From positions 1,426,001 through 1,490,000 of the forward strand of contig NC_002967.9 in the NCBI RefSeq assembly GCF_000008185.1: a DNA stretch of 64,000 nt, in the 5' to 3' direction. The translations under genes were made by a program, and so were the position numbers. Under the pieces are notes generated by a model. That model was given only the letters and a program-made list of their open reading frames with translations, did no database searches and had not been told where the DNA came from. Position 1 is the stretch's first letter. Each line of letters begins with the position of its first letter. The stretch is from Treponema denticola ATCC 35405 (GTDB taxonomy: Bacteria; Spirochaetota; Spirochaetia; Treponematales; Treponemataceae). Below, in pieces: positions 26,564 through 38,514 of the stretch.

Positions 26564-27229
26564 CTAAATTTTCTTGTAAAGTTTAAACCTTCCTCTTTTG
26601 CCTTCAGAACTTGTCAGTCCTGCCTTGCTTAAAAACCAGCTTGTATAAGAGGCATAGCTTTTTGCTCCGATATTTTTTATGTCTTGATTTGTAAATTCTT
26701 CAGGAAGAAGATCTAAGACCTTTTTGCATATAGCTTTCATATTCTTATGGTCTTCGGTGCTGTGGATTTCGATAAGTTTTTTATTTATAACTCCGGGGCG
26801 GTAAGCTCTTCTTTTTTTAGGCCCTGTATCGGCTTTTATAACCTCGCAGTTTATATATACAAGTTTAAAACTCAAGTTTTTATTATCTATCAGATGATAA
26901 AGGCCGGAAAGTTCTCTAAAAATTTGAAAAAAGGAGCCGTGCTTGGGGCTTTTTCGCCTATGTCTTGTTGAACCGTCTTGATTTATGATCTGTATATAGG
27001 CATCGACAGCTATGGGGTAGATTATTAAAACTTTGTGCGAAGGTAAAAATTTTTCTAGCTTTACTCTTAGAGCGCTTAGATTTGAAGTCTGTATTTCGAT
27101 TACTTGTCCCCCATCGCAAAGAATATCGCAGATGCTTCCTAAAAGCGGCTGTTCTTTTTTTCCGTTTTTTGGGCAAAAGTGTTCTTTTAGACTTTTGTGC
27201 AAATCACTTTCATTGTAGGTATTTATCAT
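26564..27229 (-). CDS. Hypothetical protein with possible PD-(D/E)xK nuclease-like core
   Basis: 221 aa, not recognised with certainty. Residues about 30-60 read GSICDILCDGGQVIEIQTSNLSAL; the D...E-x-Q spacing (two short pieces, SICDILCDGG and VIEIQTSNLS) resembles the catalytic core of restriction-endonuclease-like folds. The C-terminal 70 residues look like a helical, possibly DNA-binding, module ending in basic residues (GKRGRFKLYKKI). No ribosome binding site is obvious. Downstream of a terminator and next to another small leftward gene. Function unknown. Confidence 0.6.
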   Translation of the reverse strand: MINTYNESDLHKSLKEHFCPKNGKKEQPLLGSICDILCDGGQVIEIQTSNLSALRVKLEKFLPSHKVLIIYPIAVDAYIQIINQDGSTRHRRKSPKHGSFFQIFRELSGLYHLIDNKNLSFKLVYINCEVIKADTGPKKRRAYRPGVINKKLIEIHSTEDHKNMKAICKKVLDLLPEEFTNQDIKNIGAKSYASYTSWFLSKAGLTSSEGKRGRFKLYKKI

Positions 27230-27252
27230 TTGATGTAAGTGGTTTTCAGTTT

Positions 27253-27492
27253 TTAAACATAGTCTAAAAGTTCTTCGGCATCAAGCTGTTCGACAACATA
27301 AATAATTTGGACTATTCCGCGGTTTTCGATAGTACGTTTACTTTGTACCTGATACACTATCATCTTATTCGTAGGAAGTCTTTGAGGCAGTTCATTTCCA
27401 TTGATGTCTAAAAAGGCTCCTACAGATATGGGGCCTCCTATTTCTTGTTTTTCTCCGTCAGGGTAAACGATATAATATTCATACAGGGTCAT
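27253..27492 (-). CDS. Small conserved-looking hypothetical protein
   Basis: 79 aa, soluble, beta-rich, no recognised domain. Coding is supported by balanced amino-acid use and by a promoter placed directly upstream, not by homology. There is no Shine-Dalgarno sequence before the ATG; the -10 hexamer ends 6 bases ahead of it, so translation may be leaderless. Confidence 0.55.
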   Translation of the reverse strand: MTLYEYYIVYPDGEKQEIGGPISVGAFLDINGNELPQRLPTNKMIVYQVQSKRTIENRGIVQIIYVVEQLDAEELLDYV

Positions 27493-27498
27493 AGGAGG

Positions 27499-27527
27499 AG
27501 TTTACACTCTTTTTAAGTCCTTGTCAA
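27499..27527 (-). promoter_or_regulatory. Promoter of the 79-aa gene, probably giving a leaderless mRNA
   Basis: On the minus strand TTGACA (plus-strand 27522-27527), 17 bases, TAAACT (27499-27504), and the ATG at 27492 six bases after the -10. Confidence 0.55.
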
Positions 27528-27601
27528 TTTACTTAAAAATCTTACTTTTTTTTCCGTTATCTTATTTACATTTTTTTTTGAAAGGGGTAGTATTTACGGA
27601 T

Positions 27602-29326
27602 ATGAATAAATTGGCTGAATTCCTTCCCGCTTTTATGCACTTTTCACGGCTTGAAAATACAAATCTTATTTTACTTTTAGGCATAATATTGCTTTTAGGT
27701 GCTCTTGGAGGAACTGTTTTTAAAAAACTAAAAATTCCTCAGGTTGTAGGTTATATTGTAATCGGCATAATAATAGGGCAGTCCGGTTTTCAGATTTTAT
27801 CGGCTCAAATAATTACTGCATTGGATCCCTTATCGAGTATCGCTTTAGCTCTTATCGGCTTTTTAATAGGAGGGGAGTTAAAAACCAAGGTAATTAAAAA
27901 ATACGGAACCCAGTTTGTCGGTATCTTGATTTTTGAGTCCATAGTTCCTTTTATAACTGTCTCTATCGTAATTTCCCTTGTTGCATATTTTGTTACAAAG
28001 AATTTTGCCGCTTCCTTTTCTATAGGCTTAATCTTGGGCTCCATATCCTCTGCGACGGCTCCTGCGGCAACTACCGATGTTTTACGCGAAAACAGAACAA
28101 AAGGCCCTTTAACAACTACTGTTCTAGGTATTGTTGCAATGGATGATGCCGTTGCCCTTGTGTTATATGCCCTTGCTTCTTCAATAGCTGCTTCTCTTTT
28201 GGGAGCTCAAACGGCAAGTTTCGGAAAACAAATCCTTTTACTTCTTTATAATATTTTCGGATCTATCTGTTTGGGAAGCCTGATAGGCTTTTTGTTGAGT
28301 TTGATTATCAGAAATATGATGACGGATTCAGGCAGAATTTTGGGCTTTTCATTGGGCTGCCTCCTCCTTTCTACCGGTATTGCTTATCTTCTTGCTCTGG
28401 ATACTATCTTAGCTGCAATGGCCTTAGGCTTTTTTATGGTTAATTTTGCTCCTGCAAAAACCCGTTCCACATTTACCCTGGTAGAAAATTTTACCCCTCC
28501 TATTTATGTACTTTTTTTCGTTTTGGTCGGGGCAAAATTGAACATTTGGAATGTAACGCCCTTTATCGGTCTTCTGGCTCTTTTATATGTTATTTTGCGC
28601 ACCGTTGGAAAGACAATAGGCGCTATTTTAGGTTCCATGCTTACAAAGGCTCCGGAAACCGTAAAGAAATACTTGCCGTTTTGTCTGTTAAGCCAGGCCG
28701 GTGTTGCCATCGGCCTTTCAATTTCGGCAGGTCAGGATTTTTCGGATACCATAGGGCCTACAATCCTGCTTATAGTTACGGCCACAACCTTTATAGTTCA
28801 ACTGGTCGGACCTATTTTTGTAAAATACGGGGTAAAAAAATCGGGAGAATGCGGGCTTGATGTTACCGAAGAGGATTTGATTACTACATTATCTCTTGGG
28901 GATGTTATGTTGAACGGCAAGGTTATATGTTCTCCCGAATCTCCTGCCATCATTTCTGAAAATATGCCCTTAAATGAGATAATAGATTCTTTTAGTCATA
29001 GTCCTAACCTAAATTATGCTGTCAAAGGTGATGACGGAAGGCTTACCGGTATAATAAGTTTGGAACATTTAAAAGAAACCTTGACAATGACTGCTATCTA
29101 TGACTGTGTTTTTGCCATGGACATAATGCAGCCTGCCGATATTGTCTGCTCTCAAAAAACAGGTTTAAAAGATCTATATGAACTTTATACCGAAAAAGAC
29201 ACCTACGCTATTCCTATAATCGGAGATAATGGCGAGCCTTTAGGTATGGCTGAAAAAGATGCTGTAGATCATTTTTTACACGGAAAAATAATAGAACTGC
29301 ATAAAAATGCCTATGGTTTGGACTAA
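27602..29326 (+). CDS. CPA-type cation:proton antiporter with C-terminal CBS domains
   Basis: 574 aa from ATG 27602, chosen because the first transmembrane helix starts shortly after it; the frame is open back to a TTG at 27521 but that start has no support. About twelve membrane helices hold DPLSSIALALIGFLIGGEL, GSISSATAPAATTDVLRE and the ion-site-like MDDAVALV. The last 140 residues form a CBS-domain pair (about 435-560), which usually senses adenine nucleotides or ionic conditions. It probably exchanges Na+ or K+ for H+ across the inner membrane. GAAAGGGG lies 14 bases upstream. A terminator-like hairpin follows about 180 bases later. Confidence 0.88.
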   Translation: MNKLAEFLPAFMHFSRLENTNLILLLGIILLLGALGGTVFKKLKIPQVVGYIVIGIIIGQSGFQILSAQIITALDPLSSIALALIGFLIGGELKTKVIKKYGTQFVGILIFESIVPFITVSIVISLVAYFVTKNFAASFSIGLILGSISSATAPAATTDVLRENRTKGPLTTTVLGIVAMDDAVALVLYALASSIAASLLGAQTASFGKQILLLLYNIFGSICLGSLIGFLLSLIIRNMMTDSGRILGFSLGCLLLSTGIAYLLALDTILAAMALGFFMVNFAPAKTRSTFTLVENFTPPIYVLFFVLVGAKLNIWNVTPFIGLLALLYVILRTVGKTIGAILGSMLTKAPETVKKYLPFCLLSQAGVAIGLSISAGQDFSDTIGPTILLIVTATTFIVQLVGPIFVKYGVKKSGECGLDVTEEDLITTLSLGDVMLNGKVICSPESPAIISENMPLNEIIDSFSHSPNLNYAVKGDDGRLTGIISLEHLKETLTMTAIYDCVFAMDIMQPADIVCSQKTGLKDLYELYTEKDTYAIPIIGDNGEPLGMAEKDAVDHFLHGKIIELHKNAYGLD

Positions 29327-29468
29327 ATGTAGACATTTTGTTTTAAATAGCTGTAACCTATTGAAAATCTTTGTTTTTTGTTGTATTATCACGGAATATT
29401 GAAGTTTTCCGGCATTGGAATCTGTTTCGGCGATCTTTTGCAGGCAGCTGGTCATTTTTTTAAGATGA

Positions 29469-29495
29469 GCTTTTTTATAAAAAATATAAAAAAGC
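29469..29495. other. Perfect A/T-rich inverted repeat
   Basis: Eleven-base arms GCTTTTTTATA and TATAAAAAAGC around a five-A loop. Its weak stem makes it a poor terminator by itself; it precedes a better one by 13 bases. Confidence 0.5.
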
Positions 29496-29508
29496 AAAGG
29501 TTTCTTAT

Positions 29509-29536
29509 GCTCTTTTGAAAAAAAAGAGCTTTTTTA
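29509..29536 (+). terminator. Rho-independent terminator downstream of the antiporter gene
   Basis: Stem GCTCTTTT / AAAAGAGC with a short A-rich loop, followed directly by a run of six T. It separates the antiporter gene from the polysaccharide island. Confidence 0.65.
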
Positions 29537-29649
29537 TGTGCAAAACCTTTTCAAGCTGACTGTAGAAGAGTATAAGGATCATATTGATATGGCGGGGCAG
29601 AGTTTTGTTATAGTAAAGAAAATTTAGATTACATTAAGGAATTTTAATT

Positions 29650-30951
29650 ATGGAAAAAAGGGTTTATTTAGGGCTTACTGCGGATATTATTCACCCGGGT
29701 ATCATTAACATAATAAACGAAGGTGCAAAACATGGGCAGCTGATAATCGGTTTATTGACAGACAGTGCAATCGTTTCCCATAAAAGGCTTCCATATCTCA
29801 CGTATGAACAGCGTAAACAGGTAGTCGAAAATATTAAGGGTGTAAGCAAAGTTGTTCCTCAGGAAGATTGGTCTTATATTCCGAACTTAAAAAAACTTAA
29901 GCCCGATTTTATTATTCACGGCGATGATTGGAAAAGCGGTTCTTTAAGTAAGATTCGGGATGAGGTTATCGAAGTGATGAAAGAATGGGGCGGCGAGGTT
30001 ATTGAAGTCCCGTACACCAAGGGGATTAATTCAAGCGCTCTTGCCTCGAACATGCACAGTATAGGTACTACCCCCGAAATCAGGATGAAAACCTTACGGC
30101 GGCTTATTGAAGCTAAACCGATAGTCCGCATAATGGAAGCCCATTCAGGTCTTTCGGGGCTCATCATAGAAAATCTTGAAGTGCAAAAAGATGACGGTGT
30201 TCACCGCTATGACGGAATGTGGTCTTCCAGCTTGACAGACTCCACCAGTAAGGGAAAACCAGATATAGAAGCTGTTGACCTTACAACCCGTTTGCAAGGT
30301 TTAACCGATATTCTTGAATGCACTACCAAGCCTATTATTTTTGATGGGGACACCGGGGGAAAGACCGAACACTTTGTTTTTACTGTCCGAACTCTTGAAC
30401 GCAACGGCGTTTCTGCCATCATAATCGAAGATAAGGTTGGTTTAAAGAAGAACAGCCTTTTCGGCACGGAAGCAAAGCAGGAATTGGCAGATGTCGAAGA
30501 TTTTTGTCATAAAATTTCCGAGGGAAAAAAGGCACAAGTTACAAAGGACTTTATGATAATAGCCCGTCTTGAATCTCTTATAGCAGGTCATTCGGTTGAT
30601 GAAGCCTTGGAGCGTGCCTTTGCCTATGTAAAAGCCGGCGCCGATGGCGTTATGATTCACAGCAAAGAAAAACATGGAAACGATATAAAAGAATTTTGCG
30701 AACGCTTTAGAAAGGAATATGAAAAGGTGCCGATAGTTTTGGTACCCACAACATATAATCAATTTACCGAAAAGGAATTGGCTTCTTGGGGGGCAAATAT
30801 AATTATCTATGCCAACCACATGTTGCGAGCTTCATATCCTGCAATGCTTAAAGCAGCTCAGACAATTTTAGAGGCCGAGCGTTCTTTAGAGGTAAATGAC
30901 ATGTGCCTTTCGATTAAACAAATTTTGGAACTTATTCCGGGGACTAAATAA
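29650..30951 (+). CDS. aepX: Phosphoenolpyruvate mutase with N-terminal nucleotidyltransferase-like domain
   Basis: 433 aa. The C-terminal 290 residues are PEP mutase: IMEAHSGLSG (161-170), FDGDTGGKTEH (231-241) and the signature EDKVGLKKNSLFG (260-272). It forms the C-P bond by turning PEP into phosphonopyruvate. The N-terminal 140 residues resemble cytidylyltransferases of the HxGH type, with HPGI (15-18, second His replaced by Ile), GDDW (91-94) and TKGINSS (123-129, like RTxGIST). Related fusions exist in fosfomycin-type pathways, where the domain activates a phosphonate with CTP. The altered motif raises doubt about activity here. First gene of the phosphonate operon. Confidence 0.92.
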   Translation: MEKRVYLGLTADIIHPGIINIINEGAKHGQLIIGLLTDSAIVSHKRLPYLTYEQRKQVVENIKGVSKVVPQEDWSYIPNLKKLKPDFIIHGDDWKSGSLSKIRDEVIEVMKEWGGEVIEVPYTKGINSSALASNMHSIGTTPEIRMKTLRRLIEAKPIVRIMEAHSGLSGLIIENLEVQKDDGVHRYDGMWSSSLTDSTSKGKPDIEAVDLTTRLQGLTDILECTTKPIIFDGDTGGKTEHFVFTVRTLERNGVSAIIIEDKVGLKKNSLFGTEAKQELADVEDFCHKISEGKKAQVTKDFMIIARLESLIAGHSVDEALERAFAYVKAGADGVMIHSKEKHGNDIKEFCERFRKEYEKVPIVLVPTTYNQFTEKELASWGANIIIYANHMLRASYPAMLKAAQTILEAERSLEVNDMCLSIKQILELIPGTK

Positions 30952-33931
<2,980 letters not shown>

Positions 33932-33935
33932 TTAT

Positions 33936-34787
33936 ATGCCAACATGTGAGGAATCTTGGGATTTAATTATAGAACCAAAGCGTAAGCTTTTGGATATACC
34001 AATCCGTGAAGTAATAAGATATAGGGATCTGATAGCTCTTTTTATAAAGAGAGATTTTGTTACACAGTATAAGCAGACAATTTTGGGGCCATTGTGGTTT
34101 ATTATAAACCCGCTTATCTCGACTGTAATGTATGCCTTTGTATTCGGTAATCTGGCAAAACTAAGTACTGACGGCGTTCCTCATATTTTATTTTATTATG
34201 CCGGAACAATGTTGTGGACTTTTTTTGCAGGTTGTTTTACCGATGCAACAAATATTTTTGTCAACAATAAGGACTTATTCGGAAAAGTTTATTTCCCGCG
34301 TTTAACCGTTCCTATAAGCAATATTGCGAGTAATGTTACAAGAATATTGGTGCAATTTTTGTGTTTAATGGGCTTTTTTGTTTATTATTTTGTAACTTCC
34401 GATGTTTTAAGACCTTCTTTCTTCACCTTCTTTTTTCCTTTTCTTTTGATTTGGATTGCAGCTGTTGCAACGGGTATGGGGATGGTTATCTCAGCTTTAA
34501 CAACTAAGTATAAGGATTTGAGACTCCTCGTAAATTTTGCCTTAAATCTTGCAATGTATGCTACGGCTGTAGTTTATCCGGTATCTCAAATTCCTCAACG
34601 ATTCCATTGGGTTTTATATGCTAATCCCATGAATGCTCCTATTGAACTTTTTAGGGTTTGGTTTTATGGAGCCGGAGGAATTCCTTCCCAGGCAATTATT
34701 TCAAGTATTTTGCTGACCTTTTTATTTTTATTTTTAGGGCTTATTATGTTTAATCAAAATGAGCGTAATTTTATTGATGTGGTGTAG
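33936..34787 (+). CDS. wzm: Polysaccharide/teichoic-acid ABC exporter, permease (Wzm/TagG type)
   Basis: 283 aa, ABC-2 type permease with about six transmembrane helices. RDFVTQYKQTILGPLWFIINPL (two pieces, RDFVTQYKQTILG and PLWFIINPL) is the characteristic N-terminal coupling region. It would form a dimer carrying lipid-linked polymer across the inner membrane, powered by the next gene product. It follows pntC by 4 bases, which ties phosphonate activation to polymer export. Confidence 0.9.
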   Translation: MPTCEESWDLIIEPKRKLLDIPIREVIRYRDLIALFIKRDFVTQYKQTILGPLWFIINPLISTVMYAFVFGNLAKLSTDGVPHILFYYAGTMLWTFFAGCFTDATNIFVNNKDLFGKVYFPRLTVPISNIASNVTRILVQFLCLMGFFVYYFVTSDVLRPSFFTFFFPFLLIWIAAVATGMGMVISALTTKYKDLRLLVNFALNLAMYATAVVYPVSQIPQRFHWVLYANPMNAPIELFRVWFYGAGGIPSQAIISSILLTFLFLFLGLIMFNQNERNFIDVV

Positions 34788-34795
34788 AGATTGAA

Positions 34796-36031
34796 ATGTC
34801 AAATACGGTTATAAAAATAGAGCATCTTTCAAAAATGTACAAGCTTGGGGTTATCAATAACGGAGCTCTTTTTAGGGATATTCAAAGCTGGTGGGCATTA
34901 AAACGAGGAAAGGAAGACCCTCACGGGAAAATAGGGGCTGATAAGTATGAAGGCTCTGATACCGAATTTTGGGCTTTAAAAGACTTAACTTTTGATATTA
35001 AGCAGGGAGACAGGGTTGGTATAATCGGCAAAAACGGAGCCGGTAAATCGACTCTTTTAAAAGCGCTTTCCCGTATAACTACTCCTACTGAAGGGACTGT
35101 AAAAATAAGAGGAAAGGTTTCAAGCTTACTGGAAGTAGGTACGGGTTTTCATGGTGAACTTACGGGAAGAGAAAATATCTATCTTAACGGAGCAATCCTC
35201 GGTATGAAAAAACGGGAGATTGACCGTAAACTTGATGAGATTATAGACTTTTCCGGTATTGAAAAGCACATAGATACGCCGGTAAAAAGGTATTCAAGCG
35301 GGATGTATGTTCGTCTTGCCTTTGCGGTTGCCGCTCATTTGGATAGCGATATTCTGATAGCTGATGAAGTGCTGGCTGTGGGTGATGCAGAGTTTCAAAA
35401 GAAGGCAATTGGAAAAATGAGCGAACTTTCGACAGGACAGGGAAGAACGGTTCTTTTTGTCAGCCATAATATGGCAGCGGTAAAATCACTTTGTAATAAG
35501 GGAGTTATTCTTGAGAAAGGTAGGTTGAAATTCACAAGTGATAATATTGATGACTCCATTAGCTATTATATGGGAACTGGTGATAGAGGAGAGATAAGCC
35601 GTCCTACTATTTGGATAAATCATGGCGATATATATCATCCTAATTTTATACCAAAGCGTCTTGAAGTTGTAGACATGAGTGGCAAACAATTTGATCGTCC
35701 TATAAATTATGAAGAAGGTTTTAAAATAAGAATCACTTTCGATATTAATGAGCTTGATGAAATGTTTGATTTCGGTTTGTATATATATTTTCAAAATATG
35801 CGTCTTATGATTATAACAGGAGTATATAATATAGCAAAACTTCAAAAAAAGGATAATGTTTCTGAATTTACTATCCCGCCCAAATTTTTTATACCAAATA
35901 ATTCATATCTTGTATCGATTTTTAGTTCTATTAGAAATTGTAATTGGATTATAGACCCTGATGATTATATTGCTTCTGTTTTAATACCAATTACTGATAC
36001 TGATTTTACAATAAAAGGTATGCTTATATAA
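34796..36031 (+). CDS. wzt: Polysaccharide ABC exporter ATPase with C-terminal carbohydrate-binding-like domain (Wzt type)
   Basis: 411 aa. Walker A GKNGAGKST (about residues 77-85), signature YSSGMYVRLAFAVA and Walker B region DILIADEVLAVGD. From about residue 270 on, a beta-rich C-terminal domain of about 140 residues follows, as in Wzt proteins that recognise the finished end of an O-antigen before export. This suggests end-capped polymer export, the cap being unknown. Partner of the preceding permease. Confidence 0.9.
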   Translation: MSNTVIKIEHLSKMYKLGVINNGALFRDIQSWWALKRGKEDPHGKIGADKYEGSDTEFWALKDLTFDIKQGDRVGIIGKNGAGKSTLLKALSRITTPTEGTVKIRGKVSSLLEVGTGFHGELTGRENIYLNGAILGMKKREIDRKLDEIIDFSGIEKHIDTPVKRYSSGMYVRLAFAVAAHLDSDILIADEVLAVGDAEFQKKAIGKMSELSTGQGRTVLFVSHNMAAVKSLCNKGVILEKGRLKFTSDNIDDSISYYMGTGDRGEISRPTIWINHGDIYHPNFIPKRLEVVDMSGKQFDRPINYEEGFKIRITFDINELDEMFDFGLYIYFQNMRLMIITGVYNIAKLQKKDNVSEFTIPPKFFIPNNSYLVSIFSSIRNCNWIIDPDDYIASVLIPITDTDFTIKGMLI

Positions 36032-36057
36032 TTTTTTAATACTTATTGGGAGAAAAT

Positions 36058-37440
36058 ATGGTTATTCGTAAAAATGCAAAGGAACTATTTTTACAAAATA
36101 ATAGATTTGATCTGATTTTTAAATATATATATATTAAAAATAAAGATAAGAAGACTCCTTTTTTCAAAAACCTTTATTTAAATCATATAAAAGCTTTTAA
36201 TAATTTTTACGAAGAGGAACCAAGTGATGGCGTTGAAAAAAGTACTCCAGAGGATTTTGTATTAAGTTTTGATGCTCTATATAATTCTATTAAAGAGAAA
36301 GGGTTTGATAAATCTCTCGGCATTATTCCCATTGGGACTAATGGCGAAATCTCAGATGGAGCTCATAGATTAGCATGTGCGTGCCTGCTAGATACTGATA
36401 TTTTTATTGAAAATGACGGAAGGAAAGATGAATATGATTATAAATTCTTTTTAGAACGTGGCTTAGACAGGAAGTATGCCGATTATGCTGCCATAGAGTA
36501 TGTAAAAATGCAGCCCAATGCATATATAGTTAATTTACATTCGGTAATAAGTGAAGAATTTGATCCCGATGTGGAAAATATTCTAAAAGAGTACGGAAAT
36601 ATTTATTATAAAAAATCAATCGCACTGAATTATAATGGTTACGTTAATTTGAAAAAAATGTCTTATGGATCTTTCTGGCAAAGAGAGTCATGGATTGGGG
36701 ATTCCTCTAATAGTTATTTAGGTGCCCAATCTCATGCACATGAATCAATGGGAAATGGAGGTAATTTACGTGCATACGTTTTTGTATGTGAGCAATTTGA
36801 TTGTTTGAATGAAATAAAAAAAAGAGTTAGAGGTTTATTCAATATAGGGAACTATTCTATACATATTAATGACTATAGAGAGGAAGCTTTAGCACTCGCT
36901 CAATTTTTTTTTAATGATAATTCAATTCAAATAATGAATCTTAGACCTTTTGGGTTCGAGGATTCTGATTATGATTCATATTTGATGGAATTTAAAAATA
37001 GAATTACGGAAGAAGATTTAGATATAAACGATTTTTCCATTGTAGGTTCATCTCCGTTAAATATCTTGGGGATAAGAAAATCCGCAGATATAGATTTCCT
37101 TTACAGTGGAACTAAAAAATTTAACGGTGAAGATGAGAATATATCAAGTCATGATTCCGAACTGAGATATTATCCTGCGTCAAAGTATGATATTATTTAT
37201 AACAGCTCGTATTATTTTTATTATGAAGGATTTAAAATCCTTTCATTAGAAGCTCTTTATTCTTTAAAAAAGAAACGTAATGAAAAGCCCAAAGATATTG
37301 TTGATTGTAAAACTATAAGGAAGCTCTTGCATAAATCTGATAAATTAGTAAATAGTAAAAGGTCTATATTAATCCTGTTTACTGTACTAAAAAAATATAT
37401 AAAAAAAATTATAAAATATGTTTTAAGAATAATAAAATGA
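36058..37440 (+). CDS. ParB-like/nucleotidyltransferase-like protein of unknown function in the glycan island
   Basis: 460 aa from ATG 36058, chosen because GGGAG (36048-36052) lies 5 bases upstream. Two motifs stand out. IPIGTNGEISDGAHRLACA (about residues 90-108) looks like the ParB/sulfiredoxin-type nuclease-ATPase fold motif (DGxHR). GSSPLNILGIRKSADIDF (330-347) looks like a nucleotidyltransferase GS...DxD site (Asp344, Asp346), followed by GFKILSLEALYSLKKKR, typical of small substrate-binding NTases. A basic C-terminal tail may touch the membrane. It follows wzt and could activate or transfer a substituent, but no function is assigned. Confidence 0.7.
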   Translation: MVIRKNAKELFLQNNRFDLIFKYIYIKNKDKKTPFFKNLYLNHIKAFNNFYEEEPSDGVEKSTPEDFVLSFDALYNSIKEKGFDKSLGIIPIGTNGEISDGAHRLACACLLDTDIFIENDGRKDEYDYKFFLERGLDRKYADYAAIEYVKMQPNAYIVNLHSVISEEFDPDVENILKEYGNIYYKKSIALNYNGYVNLKKMSYGSFWQRESWIGDSSNSYLGAQSHAHESMGNGGNLRAYVFVCEQFDCLNEIKKRVRGLFNIGNYSIHINDYREEALALAQFFFNDNSIQIMNLRPFGFEDSDYDSYLMEFKNRITEEDLDINDFSIVGSSPLNILGIRKSADIDFLYSGTKKFNGEDENISSHDSELRYYPASKYDIIYNSSYYFYYEGFKILSLEALYSLKKKRNEKPKDIVDCKTIRKLLHKSDKLVNSKRSILILFTVLKKYIKKIIKYVLRIIK

Positions 37441-37475
37441 ATATTTGCCTATAAATATAATACGGAGAGTATTTA

Positions 37476-38513
37476 ATGGAACCCGAATTAACAATTATTA
37501 TGTCAAATTATAATCAAAGTAAATATATCAAAAGTGCCATAGATTCCGTATTATCACAAAAAACAAATTTTAACTGGCAGCTACTTATTACCGATGATAA
37601 TTCAACAAAGGATAATAGCATTGAAATTATCAAGGAATATGTTCACCGGTATCCGGATAAAATAAAGGCTCTGTTTAATAAAAAAAATGGAGGTTATTTA
37701 GAAAATGTCTTACGTGCTAAAAAAATTACAAAAACTCCCTATTTTTGTCTGTTAGATGCCGATGACTATTGGTTGGATGATCTTTTTTTGCAGCGTTCAT
37801 ATGATTTTTTGCAGAAACATTTGGAATATGTTATTTATTATGAAAATGTAAAATGTTTATTGCCTGATGGAACTTGTTATCCATTCATTAATTCGAATAT
37901 TGTGAATTCGTCATATACGATTGAAGATCTTTTTGCAGGTCGCATATATATTACACAGACTACGGGACAATTCTATCGTAATGTCCTTTTTAAAAATGGG
38001 ATACCTGAAATAATTGAAACTGCTATCGGTACAGTCTCTGAGCATTCTTTTGAAGGTGATACGGATCGTTTCATTTTACATCTAAAATATGGAAAGGCTT
38101 ACTTTAACAATATCATGTGTGGTGTTTATAGAATATTACCTAATGCGGGAATATGGTCAAGATTAACTCAGTTTAAAAAAAATCTCTTAGCGGCTCAGTC
38201 TTATTATGATTATTTCCGATATTTCGAGTATACACATGCCGACTATTTTATACATCATTCATTGTTTTATGTCAAAGAATGCTTTGAAGAATTAAAAAAA
38301 GCGATAGATAAGAATGAATTTACACAAACAATTATACAGTCTGACATAATACAATTATTTGATATAATCGTTGAAGATGAAAAATATTTCAAAGAAGCCG
38401 CTGCGGATAACGGCAAAATATATAAAAAGAAATCTATAGCAATAAAAAAAATAATCAAGTTTTTATTGCCATACGGTTTTGTACGGCTGATTCAAAAAAT
38501 AAGGAAACATTAA
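37476..38513 (+). CDS. Family 2 glycosyltransferase
   Basis: 345 aa. GT-A fold: LTIIMSNYNQSKYIKSAIDS (5-24), LLITDDNS (36-43) and the metal-binding LDADDYW. It would transfer a sugar from a nucleotide donor on the cytoplasmic side during repeat-unit assembly; donor and acceptor unknown. The C-terminal FLLPYGFVRLIQKIR recurs in another GT2 of this island (47564-48571). GGAGAG is the ribosome binding site. One base separates it from the next gene. Confidence 0.9.
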   Translation: MEPELTIIMSNYNQSKYIKSAIDSVLSQKTNFNWQLLITDDNSTKDNSIEIIKEYVHRYPDKIKALFNKKNGGYLENVLRAKKITKTPYFCLLDADDYWLDDLFLQRSYDFLQKHLEYVIYYENVKCLLPDGTCYPFINSNIVNSSYTIEDLFAGRIYITQTTGQFYRNVLFKNGIPEIIETAIGTVSEHSFEGDTDRFILHLKYGKAYFNNIMCGVYRILPNAGIWSRLTQFKKNLLAAQSYYDYFRYFEYTHADYFIHHSLFYVKECFEELKKAIDKNEFTQTIIQSDIIQLFDIIVEDEKYFKEAAADNGKIYKKKSIAIKKIIKFLLPYGFVRLIQKIRKH

Positions 38514-38514
38514 T

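Larger units (their letters stand above)
29327..29649. other. 323-bp intergenic region before the polysaccharide island
   Basis: No gene is seen. It holds two A/T-rich hairpins (29469-29495 and 29509-29536) and, near its end, AAGGA (29636-29640) as ribosome binding site for the PEP mutase. A weak promoter-like pair TTGATA (29584-29589) and TATAGT (29609-29614) with a 19-base spacer could drive the island. Confidence 0.6.
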
